Source: Phytopseudomonas straminea
GTDB lineage: Bacteria; Pseudomonadota; Gammaproteobacteria; Pseudomonadales; Pseudomonadaceae
Direction: 5' to 3'
NCBI RefSeq assembly: GCF_900112645.1
Contig: NZ_FOMO01000011.1
Coordinates: 62,001 to 126,000, forward strand
Length of the DNA: 64,000 bases
Made by a program: the position numbers and the translations under genes. This document shows, in pieces, positions 25,877 to 34,264 of this stretch (its first letter is position 1; each line of letters starts with the position of its first letter). The notes under the pieces were generated by a model. The model saw only the letters and a program-made list of their open reading frames with translations. It was not told the origin of the DNA and searched no databases.

Positions 25877-26440
25877 TCAGCCGTTGACCAGACTCAGAAA
25901 CTCGCTGCGGGTCGCGGCGTTCTCGCGAAATTCGCCGAGCATCACCGAGGTGACCATGGAGGAGTTCTGCTTCTCCACGCCGCGCATCATCATGCACATG
26001 TGCTTGGCTTCGATGACCACCGCCACGCCCAGGGCGCCCGTGACTTGCTGGACGGCTTCGGCGATCTGTCGGCTCAGGCTTTCCTGGATCTGCAGGCGGC
26101 GGGCGTACATGTCGACGATGCGCGCGACCTTGGACAGGCCCAGCACCTTGCCGCTGGGAATGTAGGCGACGTGGGCCTTGCCGATGAAGGGCAGCAGGTG
26201 GTGCTCGCACAGCGAATACAGCTCGATATCCTTGACCACCACCATCTCGCTGGCGTCGGAGCTGAACAGTGCACCGTTGGTGACTTCTTCCAAGGTCTTC
26301 TGGTAGCCATTGCACAGGTACTGCATGGCCTTGGCGGCGCGCTTGGGCGTGTCGAGCAGGCCTTCGCGGGAAACGTCTTCGCCGAGCTGGCCGAGAATTT
26401 CGGTGTAGTGCTGTTCGAGGGTGTTGCGGCTAGAGTCCAT
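25877..26440 (-). CDS. folE: GTP cyclohydrolase I
   Basis: 187 residues converting GTP to dihydroneopterin triphosphate, the first step of folate synthesis. Zinc and active-site marks: LCEHHLLPFIGKAHVAY, RLQIQESLSRQIAEA and EAKHMCMMMRGVEK. The start at 26440 gives the usual length; the frame is open further upstream but reads as arginine- and tryptophan-rich non-family sequence. Pseudomonads carry more than one folE, and this copy is of the classic type I form. Confidence 0.95.
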   Translation of the reverse strand: MDSSRNTLEQHYTEILGQLGEDVSREGLLDTPKRAAKAMQYLCNGYQKTLEEVTNGALFSSDASEMVVVKDIELYSLCEHHLLPFIGKAHVAYIPSGKVLGLSKVARIVDMYARRLQIQESLSRQIAEAVQQVTGALGVAVVIEAKHMCMMMRGVEKQNSSMVTSVMLGEFRENAATRSEFLSLVNG

Positions 26441-26617
26441 GCGGCTTCCAGTGGTTTGCGGATATCGATTAGCGGCTGCCTGGCGCCAACGCCAGCGCGT
26501 TTGCCGCGGCATCAAGCTCGGCTTGGTGGGCGAGGCGGGCAGCAATTGTAATCCGCTCGCAGCGATTTACCGAGCCTTTATGCCGCTCGGTGCATCGCTG
26601 CGTCTGTCAGCGTAGGT

Positions 26618-27619
26618 TTACTTGACGGCGTGGGCAGCCAGGCAGGTATCGAGCATGCGGTTGGAAAAACCCCATTCGTTGTCGTACCAGGCCAACACTT
26701 TCACCAGGCGGCCATTCACCTTGGTGTGGTTGGCATCGAAGATCGACGACAGCGGATTGTGGTTGAAGTCGCACGACACCAGCGGCAGCGCGTTGTAGCC
26801 CAGCACCGGGGATTTCTCCGCCGCAGCCTTGAGCAGGGCGTTGATTTCCTCGACGCTGGTATCGCGCTGCACCTGAATGGTCAGGTCGACCAGCGACACG
26901 TTGATCACCGGCACGCGCACCGCCATGCCGGTCAGGCGACCGGCCAGTTCCGGCAGCACCAGGCCCACCGCTTCGGCAGCGCCGGTCTTGGTGGGGATCA
27001 TCGACTGGGTGGCCGAGCGCGCGCGGAACAGGTCGCTGTGGTACACGTCGGAAAGGTTCTGGTCATTGGTGTAGGCGTGGATGGTGGTCATCAGCCCGCT
27101 TTCGATGCCCAGCTCGCGCTGCAGCACCTGGGCCACCGGCGCCAGGCAGTTGGTGGTGCACGAGGCGTTGGAGATGATCTGCTGCTCGGCGCGCAGGCTG
27201 CCTTCGTTGACCCCGTAGACGATGGTCGCATCGGCACCCTTGGCTGGCGCGGAGATGATCACCTTGCGCGCGCCGGCAGTCAGGTGGGCGGCTGCCTTTT
27301 CGCGATCAGTGAACAGACCGGTGCATTCGAACACCACGTCGACGTCCAGATCCTTCCAGGGAAGTTCGGCAGGATTACGGATCGTGCTGACCGCGATGCG
27401 GTCACCATTGATAAGCAGGTTCTGCCCGTCGACCTCGACGTCGGCATCGAAGATGCCGTGTACGCTGTCGTACTTGAGCAAATGAGCGTTGATGGCGCTG
27501 TCGCCCAGGTCATTGATGGCGACGACTTGCAGCTTTTCGCGATAGTTCTGGGTATAGAGTGCCCGCAGCACGTTACGGCCGATGCGGCCGAATCCATTGA
27601 TGGCAATTCGTATAGTCAT
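26618..27619 (-). CDS. gapA: Glyceraldehyde-3-phosphate dehydrogenase, type I
   Basis: 333 residues. NAD-binding start RIAINGFGRIGRNVLRALY; catalytic cysteine in NASCTTNCLAP; C-terminal WYDNEWGFSNRMLD. In pseudomonads this gap copy works with the Entner-Doudoroff pathway and is divergent from edd, as here. Its leader holds a HexR-type operator and an Hfq/Crc-type motif, so expression should follow sugar supply and catabolite control. Confidence 0.96.
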   Translation of the reverse strand: MTIRIAINGFGRIGRNVLRALYTQNYREKLQVVAINDLGDSAINAHLLKYDSVHGIFDADVEVDGQNLLINGDRIAVSTIRNPAELPWKDLDVDVVFECTGLFTDREKAAAHLTAGARKVIISAPAKGADATIVYGVNEGSLRAEQQIISNASCTTNCLAPVAQVLQRELGIESGLMTTIHAYTNDQNLSDVYHSDLFRARSATQSMIPTKTGAAEAVGLVLPELAGRLTGMAVRVPVINVSLVDLTIQVQRDTSVEEINALLKAAAEKSPVLGYNALPLVSCDFNHNPLSSIFDANHTKVNGRLVKVLAWYDNEWGFSNRMLDTCLAAHAVK

Positions 27620-27635
27620 GAGCTTAGATCCTGAT

Positions 27636-27643
27636 TTGTTGTT
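27636..27643 (-). promoter_or_regulatory. Hfq/Crc-type motif in the gapA leader
   Basis: On the minus strand the sequence reads AACAACAA, 16-24 bases ahead of the gapA start codon. It overlaps the HexR-type operator that begins at 27639. Confidence 0.5.
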
Positions 27644-27653
27644 TTAAAAACAA
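27639..27653. promoter_or_regulatory. HexR-type operator 1 (gapA-proximal)
   Basis: TTGTTTTAAAAACAA fits the recalled HexR consensus TTGT-N7-ACAA exactly. It lies 20 bp outside the gapA start in the shared gapA-edd control region. Confidence 0.8.
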
Positions 27654-27700
27654 GATTATGCTCATGAAAGTAGAAATCAAGCGTTTTAGCTGTCAATATT

Positions 27701-27715
27701 TTGATAAAAATACAA
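27701..27715. promoter_or_regulatory. HexR-type operator 2 (edd-proximal)
   Basis: TTGATAAAAATACAA matches TTGT-N7-ACAA with one mismatch and lies 36 bp before the edd start, 62 bp from operator 1. The pair would let HexR control both divergent genes separately. Confidence 0.6.
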
Positions 27716-27750
27716 TTCGAAGTGCTACCTGTTAGCCCGGAGTCGACACC

Positions 27751-29580
27751 ATGCATCCCCGCATCCTTGAGGTAACCGACCGTCTGATCGCCCGCAGCCG
27801 CGCCACCCGCGAGCGCTACCTGGCGCAGATGGCCGCCGCCGACAGCCAGGGCCCGCACCGCGGCGCGCTGCAATGCGCCAACTTCGCCCACGGTGTAGCC
27901 GGTTGTGGTTCGGCCGAAGACAAGCAGCGCCTGCGGCTGATGAACGAGGCCAACGTCGGCATCGTCACCGCCTACAACGACATGCTGTCCGCCCACCAGC
28001 CTTATGAACATTATCCGGAATTGATCAAGCAGGCCTTGCGCCAGGTCGGCTCCGTGGGCCAGGTGGCCGGCGGCGTACCGGCGATGTGCGACGGCGTGAC
28101 CCAAGGCGAGCCGGGCATGGAGCTGAGCCTGGCCAGCCGCGAAGTGATCGCCATGTCCACCGCCGTGGCGCTGTCGCACAACATGTTCGATGCGGCGATG
28201 CTGCTGGGCATCTGCGACAAGATCGTGCCGGGGCTGATGATCGGTGCGCTGCGTTTCGGCCATCTGCCGATGATCTTCGTACCGGGCGGGCCGATGCCCT
28301 CGGGCATTCCCAACAAGGAAAAGGCCGAGGTCCGCCAGCTCTATGCCGAAGGCAAGGCGACACGCGAGCAACTGCTCGAGTCGGAGATGAAGTCCTACCA
28401 CAGCCCGGGTACCTGCACCTTCTACGGCACTGCCAACACCAATCAGGTGGTGATGGAAATCATGGGCCTGCATCTGCCGGGCTCGTCGTTCGTCAACCCG
28501 TACACGCCGCTGCGTGACGCGCTGACCACCGAGGCCGCCCGCCAGGTGGTGCGCCTCACGCGGCAAGGCGGCGAGTACACGCCGCTGTGTCGGATCATCG
28601 ACGAGAAGGCCATCGTCAACTCGGTGGTGGCCCTCAACGCCACCGGCGGTTCGACCAACCACACGCTGCATATTCCGGCCTTCGCGCGGGCTGCCGGCAT
28701 CCAGCTGACCTGGCAGGACATGGCCGATCTCTCCGCCGTCACCCCGACCCTGGCCAAGGTCTACCCCAACGGCCAGGCCGACGTGAACCACTTCCATGCC
28801 TGTGGCGGCGTGCCGTTCATGGTGCGCACGCTGCTCGAAGCCGGCCTGCTGCACGAAGACGTCTACACCGTCGCCGGGCCTGGCCTGTCGCGCTATACCC
28901 AGGAGCCGTTCCTCGATGGCGAGCGGCTGGTCTGGCGCCAGGGCCCGGAGCAGAGCCTGGATCGCAACATCCTGCGCAGCGTGCCGGAGGCGTTCTCACC
29001 CGAAGGCGGGCTGCGCGTGCTGACCGGCAATCTCGGCAACGGCGTGGCCAAGGTGTCGGCCGTGGCGCCGGAGCATCAAGTGGTCGAAGCGCCGGCCCGT
29101 GTCTTCGAAACCCAGGTCGAGCTGGCCGAAGCCTTCAAGGCCGGCGAGCTGGAGCGCGACTTCGTCGCAGTGGTGCGCTTTCAGGGGCCGAAGGCCAACG
29201 GCATGCCCGAACTGCACAAGCTCACGCCGTACCTGGGTATCCTTCAGGATCGCGGTTTCAAGGTGGCGCTGGTTACCGATGGACGCATGTCCGGCGCGTC
29301 GGGCAAGGTGCCAGCGGCCATTCACGTCAGCCCCGAGGCCTGGGATGGAGGCCCGCTGGCGCGGGTGCGCGACGGCGATCTGATTCGCGTCGACGGCGTG
29401 ACCGGCCACTTGCAGGTGCTGGTCGACGACATCGCCTGGAACGCCCGCGAGATCACGCCGCGTCCGCAAGGCACCGGCGTCGGCTGTGGCCGCGAGCTGT
29501 TCGCCTTCATGCGCGCCGCGTTCAGCCCCGCGGAAGAGGGCGCCAGCGCCTTCACCTCCGAACTGGATTCGCTGCGATGA
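27751..29580 (+). CDS. edd: 6-phosphogluconate dehydratase
   Basis: [4Fe-4S] dehydratase converting 6-phosphogluconate to KDPG, the committed step of the Entner-Doudoroff pathway. 609 residues, standard for the IlvD/Edd family. Family landmarks: NIGIVTAYNDMLSAHQPYE-type region near residue 70, GGVPAMCDGVTQGEPGMELS, CDKIVPG and CGGVPFMVRTLLEAGLL. It overlaps glk by four bases (ATGA), so the two are coupled. Confidence 0.96.
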   Translation: MHPRILEVTDRLIARSRATRERYLAQMAAADSQGPHRGALQCANFAHGVAGCGSAEDKQRLRLMNEANVGIVTAYNDMLSAHQPYEHYPELIKQALRQVGSVGQVAGGVPAMCDGVTQGEPGMELSLASREVIAMSTAVALSHNMFDAAMLLGICDKIVPGLMIGALRFGHLPMIFVPGGPMPSGIPNKEKAEVRQLYAEGKATREQLLESEMKSYHSPGTCTFYGTANTNQVVMEIMGLHLPGSSFVNPYTPLRDALTTEAARQVVRLTRQGGEYTPLCRIIDEKAIVNSVVALNATGGSTNHTLHIPAFARAAGIQLTWQDMADLSAVTPTLAKVYPNGQADVNHFHACGGVPFMVRTLLEAGLLHEDVYTVAGPGLSRYTQEPFLDGERLVWRQGPEQSLDRNILRSVPEAFSPEGGLRVLTGNLGNGVAKVSAVAPEHQVVEAPARVFETQVELAEAFKAGELERDFVAVVRFQGPKANGMPELHKLTPYLGILQDRGFKVALVTDGRMSGASGKVPAAIHVSPEAWDGGPLARVRDGDLIRVDGVTGHLQVLVDDIAWNAREITPRPQGTGVGCGRELFAFMRAAFSPAEEGASAFTSELDSLR

Positions 29581-30542
29581 GCCTGGCGCTGGTGGGCGAC
29601 ATCGGCGGTACCAATGCGCGTTTCGCCTTGTGGCGTGACGGTGGCCTGCATGGCGTGCGGGTATCGGCGACTGCCGATCACGCCACCGTCGAGCAGGCCA
29701 TCGCCGCTTACCTGGCGGCTGAAGGCCTGGCGCTCGGCGACGTAGAGACCATCTGTCTGGCCTGCGCCGGACCAGTGGAAATCGATCCGTTCCGCTTCAC
29801 CAACAACGCCTGGCGCATCGACCGCCAGGCGTTCTGCGCCGAACTGCAGGTGCGCGAGCTGCTGCTGCTCAACGATTTTTCCGCCATGGCCCTGGGCATG
29901 ACCTGCCTGCAGGACGATGAATACGTCAACGTCTGCCCGGGCGAGGCGCAGCCGGGGCGCCCGGCGGTGGTGATCGGTGCCGGCACCGGCCTGGGCGTCG
30001 GCACCTTGCTGAGCCTGCCCGATGGCAGCTGGCATGCGTTGCCGGGTGAGGGTGGCCACGTCGACCTGCCGGTGGGCAGCAATCGCGAGGCGCTGATCTG
30101 GCAGGCGCTGCATCGCCAGCTCGGCCATGTCAGCGCCGAGGCTGGTGCGCTCAGCGGTAATGGTCTGCTGGCGCTTTATCGCGCGACCTGCGCAGTGGAT
30201 GGTCAGCAGGCCTCGCTGCAAAGCGCCGCGCAGGTCACCCGCGCAGCGCTTGACGGCGAGCCGCTGGCGGTTGGCGTGCTGGAACAGTTCTGCTGCCTGC
30301 TGGGCCGGGTTGCCGGCAATAACGTGCTGACCGTTGGCGGCCGCGGCGGCGTGTATATCGCCGGCGGTATGGTGCCGCGCTTCGCCGATTTCTTCATGGC
30401 CAGCGGGTTCTCCCGTAGCCTGCGCGACAAGGGCTGCATGAGCGATTACTTCGACGGCCTGCCGGTATGGCTGGTAACCGCGCCTTACCCGGGGCTGGTC
30501 GGCGCGGGCGTGGCGGTGGAGCAACATCTGCAGAGGAACTAG
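29577..30542 (+). CDS. glk: Glucokinase
   Basis: 321 residues phosphorylating glucose in the cytoplasm. The phosphate loop LVGDIGGTNARFALW starts the protein; substrate residues are in LLNDFSAMALG, and VVIGAGTGLGVGTL plus LPGEGGHVDL match bacterial Glk. It starts inside the edd stop and precedes the two-component regulator gltR2/gtsS. Confidence 0.95.
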   Translation: MSLALVGDIGGTNARFALWRDGGLHGVRVSATADHATVEQAIAAYLAAEGLALGDVETICLACAGPVEIDPFRFTNNAWRIDRQAFCAELQVRELLLLNDFSAMALGMTCLQDDEYVNVCPGEAQPGRPAVVIGAGTGLGVGTLLSLPDGSWHALPGEGGHVDLPVGSNREALIWQALHRQLGHVSAEAGALSGNGLLALYRATCAVDGQQASLQSAAQVTRAALDGEPLAVGVLEQFCCLLGRVAGNNVLTVGGRGGVYIAGGMVPRFADFFMASGFSRSLRDKGCMSDYFDGLPVWLVTAPYPGLVGAGVAVEQHLQRN

Positions 30543-30570
30543 CGCCCACAACGTTCTGTCTAGCATCGCC

Positions 30571-30581
30571 AATAACAACAA
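30571..30581 (+). promoter_or_regulatory. Hfq/Crc-type motif before gltR2
   Basis: AATAACAACAA contains two overlapping AAnAAnAA units directly adjacent to the AAGGA ribosome binding site of gltR2. Confidence 0.6.
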
Positions 30582-30592
30582 GGATTATCGAT

Positions 30593-31327
30593 GTGAGCCC
30601 AACCGGAAAATCGATCCTGCTGGTCGATGACGACCAGGATATTCGGGAACTGCTGCAAACCTACCTCGGCCGCGCCGGCCTGCAAGTACGCACCGTGGCC
30701 GACGGTGCGGGGTTTCGTGAAACCTTGTGCGAAGGTGGCGCCGATCTGGTCATCCTTGACGTGATGCTGCCCGACGAGGACGGCTTCAGCCTGTGCCGCT
30801 GGACGCGCGAGCACCAGCGCTTCGCTCAGGTGCCGATCATCATGCTGACCGCCAGCTCCGACGAGGCCGACCGCGTCGTCGGCCTGGAGCTGGGCGCTGA
30901 CGACTACATCGGCAAACCCTTCAGCCCCCGGGAACTGCTGGCGCGCATCAAGGCACTGTTGCGACGGGTGAATTTCGCCCAGGAACGTGGCGCCGATGTG
31001 CTGGCCTTCGACGACTGGCGCCTGGACATGGTCAGCCACCGGTTGTTTCACCGTGACGGCGAGGAAGTGCTGCTTTCCGGTGCCGACTTCGCGCTGCTCA
31101 AGCTGTTTCTCGATCACCCGCAGCAGATTCTTGACCGTGACACCATCGGCAACGCCACCCGTGGCCGCGAGATGATGCCGCTCGAGCGCATCGTCGATAT
31201 GGCGGTGAGCCGACTGCGCCAGCGTTTGCGTGATACCACCAAGCCGCCACGGCTGATCCGCACCGTGCGCGGCAGCGGTTACCAACTGGCCGCCAGTGTC
31301 AGCGCCCAGGCCGGCAATGCGCGCTGA
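30593..31327 (+). CDS. gltR2: OmpR-type response regulator of glucose uptake
   Basis: 244 residues. Receiver domain (1-120) with acidic pocket VDDDQD, phospho-acceptor D56 in LVILDVMLPDEDG and the conserved K in YIGKPFSPREL; winged-helix DNA-binding domain from about 135. The start is GTG at 30593, because the overlapping ATG at 30591 is followed at once by a stop, and AAGGA sits about 8 bp upstream. With GtsS it is expected to regulate gtsABCD and the porin. Confidence 0.92.
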   Translation: MSPTGKSILLVDDDQDIRELLQTYLGRAGLQVRTVADGAGFRETLCEGGADLVILDVMLPDEDGFSLCRWTREHQRFAQVPIIMLTASSDEADRVVGLELGADDYIGKPFSPRELLARIKALLRRVNFAQERGADVLAFDDWRLDMVSHRLFHRDGEEVLLSGADFALLKLFLDHPQQILDRDTIGNATRGREMMPLERIVDMAVSRLRQRLRDTTKPPRLIRTVRGSGYQLAASVSAQAGNAR

Positions 31328-32774
31328 CTGGCGTCGGCTGCTGCCGATTCCACGCTCGCTGCTGGGCCGCATGCTGCTGCTGACGCTGCTCTCGGTGCTG
31401 GTGGCGCAGACGCTGTCCAGCGCCATCTGGCTATCGCAACTGCGCGCCACCCAGCTCGAAGGTCTGGTGACTTCCGCGCGCAGCCTGGCCCATTCGATGT
31501 CGGCCAGCGTGCGCTACTTTCGTTCGCTGCCGGTGGCCTACCGGCCCATGGTGCTCGATCAACTGCGCAGCATGGGCGGCACCCGTTTCGTGGTCAGCCT
31601 CAATGACCGGCCGCTGGCCATGCAGCTGCTGCCCGCCACGCCGCGCAAGCTGGCGGTGACCGAGGCAGTGAGCGATGTGCTGCACGCGTCACTGGGCAAG
31701 AATGCGGACATCTCCGTGAGCTTCGTCAGCCCCGATGACCTGCGCATCTTCAATGGCGGCGTGAAGCTCGACGAGCTGCCGCGCTCATGGGCCCACTACG
31801 CGCTGACTCTCGAGCCGGTCAATCCGCCTGTCCTGGTCACCCAGATCCAGCTCGCGCCTGGCGAATGGCTGTATATCGCCTCGCTGTTGCCCGAGCCCTA
31901 CACCAGCCTGGAAGAGCCGGTGCTGCCGACCCAGCAGCTGTGGTTCATCTTGCTCAGCAGCGGCTTTCTGCTGTTGTTCATCGGCATTCTGGTGCGCTGG
32001 CAGAGTCGGCCACTCAAACGCCTGGCCCGCGCCGCGCGGCACCTGTCGCTGGGCGCCGATATCCAGCCGGTGGAGGAGGCCGGCGGCAAGGAAGTCGTCG
32101 AGGTGGCACGGGCCTTCAATGCGATGCGCGAGCGCATCAGCCGTTATCTGACCGAGCGCGCCCAGCTGTTCAGCGCCATTTCCCATGACCTGCGCACGCC
32201 GATCACCCGCCTGCGCCTGCGCGTCGAGCTGCTCGACGACGAAACCCTGCAGGCCAAGTTCGGCCGCGATCTCGATGAGTTGGAGCTGCTGGTCAAGGGC
32301 GCGCTGCAGTGCGTCAAGGACACCGACATTCACGAGAACATCGAATCGGTGGACCTCAACCAGCTGCTGCACTGCCTGGTCGAGCCTTACCTGGCGCCGA
32401 CCGGCAATGGCCGGGTAACCCTGCATGGCGAGGCCGGCGCGGCCTATCTCGGCAAGCCGCTGGCGCTGCGCCGCTGTATCGGCAACCTGATCGACAATGC
32501 CTTGAAGTACGGCCACCGCGCCCATCTGCATGTCGAGGATGACGACGAGGCCTATGTGCTGCACGTCGATGACGAAGGGCCGGGCGTGCCCGAGCAGCGC
32601 CTGGAACAGGTGTTCGAGCCGCACTTTCGCCTGGCCGGACAGCAGCAGGGCTACGGCCTGGGGCTCGGCATCGCGCGCAACATCGCCCACAGCCATGGTG
32701 GCGAGGTGAGCCTGCAGAACCTGCGTGAAGGCGGCCTGCGGGTAACCCTGCGCCTGCCGCGGATGCCCGATTGA
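31317..32774 (+). CDS. gtsS: Sensor histidine kinase of glucose uptake
   Basis: 485 residues. Two membrane helices (about 15-38 and 207-227) flank a periplasmic sensor region; HAMP follows, then the dimerisation helix with H290 in SHDLRTPITRLRLR, and the ATPase domain with NLIDNALKYG, DEGPGVP and GYGLGLGIA. It overlaps gltR2 by 11 bp. A GTG start at 31296 is possible. In P. putida and P. aeruginosa the homologue (GtsS/GltS/GtrS) senses sugar acids, 2-ketogluconate or 6-phosphogluconate. Confidence 0.92.
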   Translation: MRADWRRLLPIPRSLLGRMLLLTLLSVLVAQTLSSAIWLSQLRATQLEGLVTSARSLAHSMSASVRYFRSLPVAYRPMVLDQLRSMGGTRFVVSLNDRPLAMQLLPATPRKLAVTEAVSDVLHASLGKNADISVSFVSPDDLRIFNGGVKLDELPRSWAHYALTLEPVNPPVLVTQIQLAPGEWLYIASLLPEPYTSLEEPVLPTQQLWFILLSSGFLLLFIGILVRWQSRPLKRLARAARHLSLGADIQPVEEAGGKEVVEVARAFNAMRERISRYLTERAQLFSAISHDLRTPITRLRLRVELLDDETLQAKFGRDLDELELLVKGALQCVKDTDIHENIESVDLNQLLHCLVEPYLAPTGNGRVTLHGEAGAAYLGKPLALRRCIGNLIDNALKYGHRAHLHVEDDDEAYVLHVDDEGPGVPEQRLEQVFEPHFRLAGQQQGYGLGLGIARNIAHSHGGEVSLQNLREGGLRVTLRLPRMPD

Positions 32775-32906
32775 ATGTCACCGCCCTGTGACAAAGCCGC
32801 CGGCCTTCGTTACCTGAGCAGCCCCGGCGCGCCAGTAGACTCGGGCGACCACAGCCCACGAGCCGGGCGGGCAACTTGCCCCTGAGGCGCCGGCTCGCTT
32901 GCATGG

Positions 32907-32917
32907 AATAACAATAA
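32907..32917 (+). promoter_or_regulatory. Hfq/Crc-type motif overlapping the epimerase start
   Basis: AATAACAATAA touches the start codon at 32917 and occupies the place where a ribosome binding site is expected. Confidence 0.5.
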
Positions 32918-34149
32918 TGATCACACCCCCATTACCTGCCGACAGCTGGCTGGTGAAGCCCGCCCATCAGGCCTGGCTGAATGCCGAAGGCCTGCGCCTG
33001 CTGCCGTTTGCCCGTGCGTCGAAGGTCGAAGAGGGTTTTGCGGCCCTCGATGAAAGGGGCGCGTTGCCGCCCGCTGCCATTGCTGAATTGATTCATACCA
33101 CGCGCATGACCCATTGCTTCGCCCTGGCTCATCTGCAGGGAATTCCTGGCTATGGCGCACTGGTCGATCACGGCGTCGCTACGCTGCAAGGCCGGCTGCG
33201 TGACGAGGTGGCCGGCGGCTGGTTTGCAGACGCCACCCGCAAGAGCGACAAGAGCGCCTATCTACACGCTTTCGTGGCCCTGGCGGCCAGTTCCGCCCAG
33301 GCGGCTGCGCGCCCCGGCGCTGATGGGTTGCTGGAGGAGGCGATCGGCATCCTCGAGAGGCATTTCTGGAGCGAGGAAGAGGGCGCGCTACGAGAGAGCT
33401 TCAGCCGCGACTGGTCCGAGGAAGAAGCCTACCGTGGCGCCAACAGCAACATGCACGGCGTGGAAGCCTTTCTCGCCCTGGCCGATGTCACTGGCGACAG
33501 CGTCTGGCTGCAGCGTGCGCTGCGCATTGCCGAGCGGCTGATTCATGGGCATGCCGCCGCCCGCGGCCATGCGGTGGTCGAGCATTTCGACTGCCAGTGG
33601 CAGGCGCTGCCCGAGTACAACGCCGACAACCGCGCCGATCCGTTTCGCCCTTACGGCAGCACGCCCGGCCATAGCTTCGAGTGGGCGCGCCTGCTGCTGC
33701 ACCTGGAAGCCGCTCTGCAGCGCGCGGGGCTGGAGGCGCCCGGCTGGCTGCTGGATGATGCCCGCGGCCTGTTCGACAGCGCCTGCCGCGACGCCTGGCA
33801 CGCCGATGGCGCGCCAGGGCTGGTCTACACCCTCGACTGGCAGGCGCAACCGGTGGTGCGGGCGCGCCTGCACTGGGTGCAAGCTGAAGCCAGCGCCGCC
33901 GCCGCAGCTTTGCTACGACGCACCGGGGAGTCGGATTACGAGCAGTGGTACCGATGCTTCTGGGAATTCACCGGCCGGCATTTCATCGACCTGTGCCAGG
34001 GCAACTGGCATCACGAGCTCGATACCGAGAATCGCCCGGCGGCGGCTATCTGGCCCGGCAAACCCGATCTGTATCACGCCTACCAGGCCGTGCTGCTGCC
34101 GCGTCTGCCACTGGCGCCGAGCCTGGCCACCGCACTTTCGGCCATGTAA
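32917..34149 (+). CDS. AGE-family sugar epimerase/isomerase (mannose isomerase-like)
   Basis: 410 residues of the (alpha/alpha)6-barrel N-acylglucosamine 2-epimerase family. Conserved active-site segments are NSNMHGVEAFLALADVTGD, PGHSFEWARLLLHLEA and GNWHHELDTENRP, resembling D-mannose isomerase and cellobiose 2-epimerase. Setting between gtsS and gtsA suggests it turns an imported sugar such as mannose into fructose. No good Shine-Dalgarno sequence precedes the start; an A-rich motif is there in its place. Confidence 0.85.
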   Translation: MITPPLPADSWLVKPAHQAWLNAEGLRLLPFARASKVEEGFAALDERGALPPAAIAELIHTTRMTHCFALAHLQGIPGYGALVDHGVATLQGRLRDEVAGGWFADATRKSDKSAYLHAFVALAASSAQAAARPGADGLLEEAIGILERHFWSEEEGALRESFSRDWSEEEAYRGANSNMHGVEAFLALADVTGDSVWLQRALRIAERLIHGHAAARGHAVVEHFDCQWQALPEYNADNRADPFRPYGSTPGHSFEWARLLLHLEAALQRAGLEAPGWLLDDARGLFDSACRDAWHADGAPGLVYTLDWQAQPVVRARLHWVQAEASAAAAALLRRTGESDYEQWYRCFWEFTGRHFIDLCQGNWHHELDTENRPAAAIWPGKPDLYHAYQAVLLPRLPLAPSLATALSAM

Positions 34150-34182
34150 CGAGGTGGTGACATTCACGCATCCCTTCGTTAC
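34146..34182. promoter_or_regulatory. Candidate regulator site upstream of gtsA
   Basis: GTAACGA (34146-34152) and TCGTTAC (34176-34182) form a perfect 7-bp inverted repeat. A related CCTTCGTTAC with a neighbouring GTCAC motif lies upstream of the epimerase gene (about 32776-32812). Both promoters would be natural GltR2 targets, but this is inference from position. Confidence 0.4.
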
Positions 34183-34241
34183 TTGGTCGCCTGGCAACCC
34201 TGATTAAACTCCCTGCAACGCAAGCACCCTGACTTGCCGCT

Positions 34242-34249
34242 AACAATAA
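34242..34249 (+). promoter_or_regulatory. Hfq/Crc-type motif AACAATAA before gtsA
   Basis: AACAATAA lies 16 bp before the gtsA start, just ahead of the AAAGAAAGG ribosome binding region. Confidence 0.55.
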
Positions 34250-34264
34250 AAGAAAGGTACTTCG

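Noticed and set aside
28587..29576. Out-of-frame N-terminal extension of glk through edd
   Set aside because: The first 330 codons are arginine-rich shadow of edd; real Glk starts at 29577 with the phosphate loop near its start.
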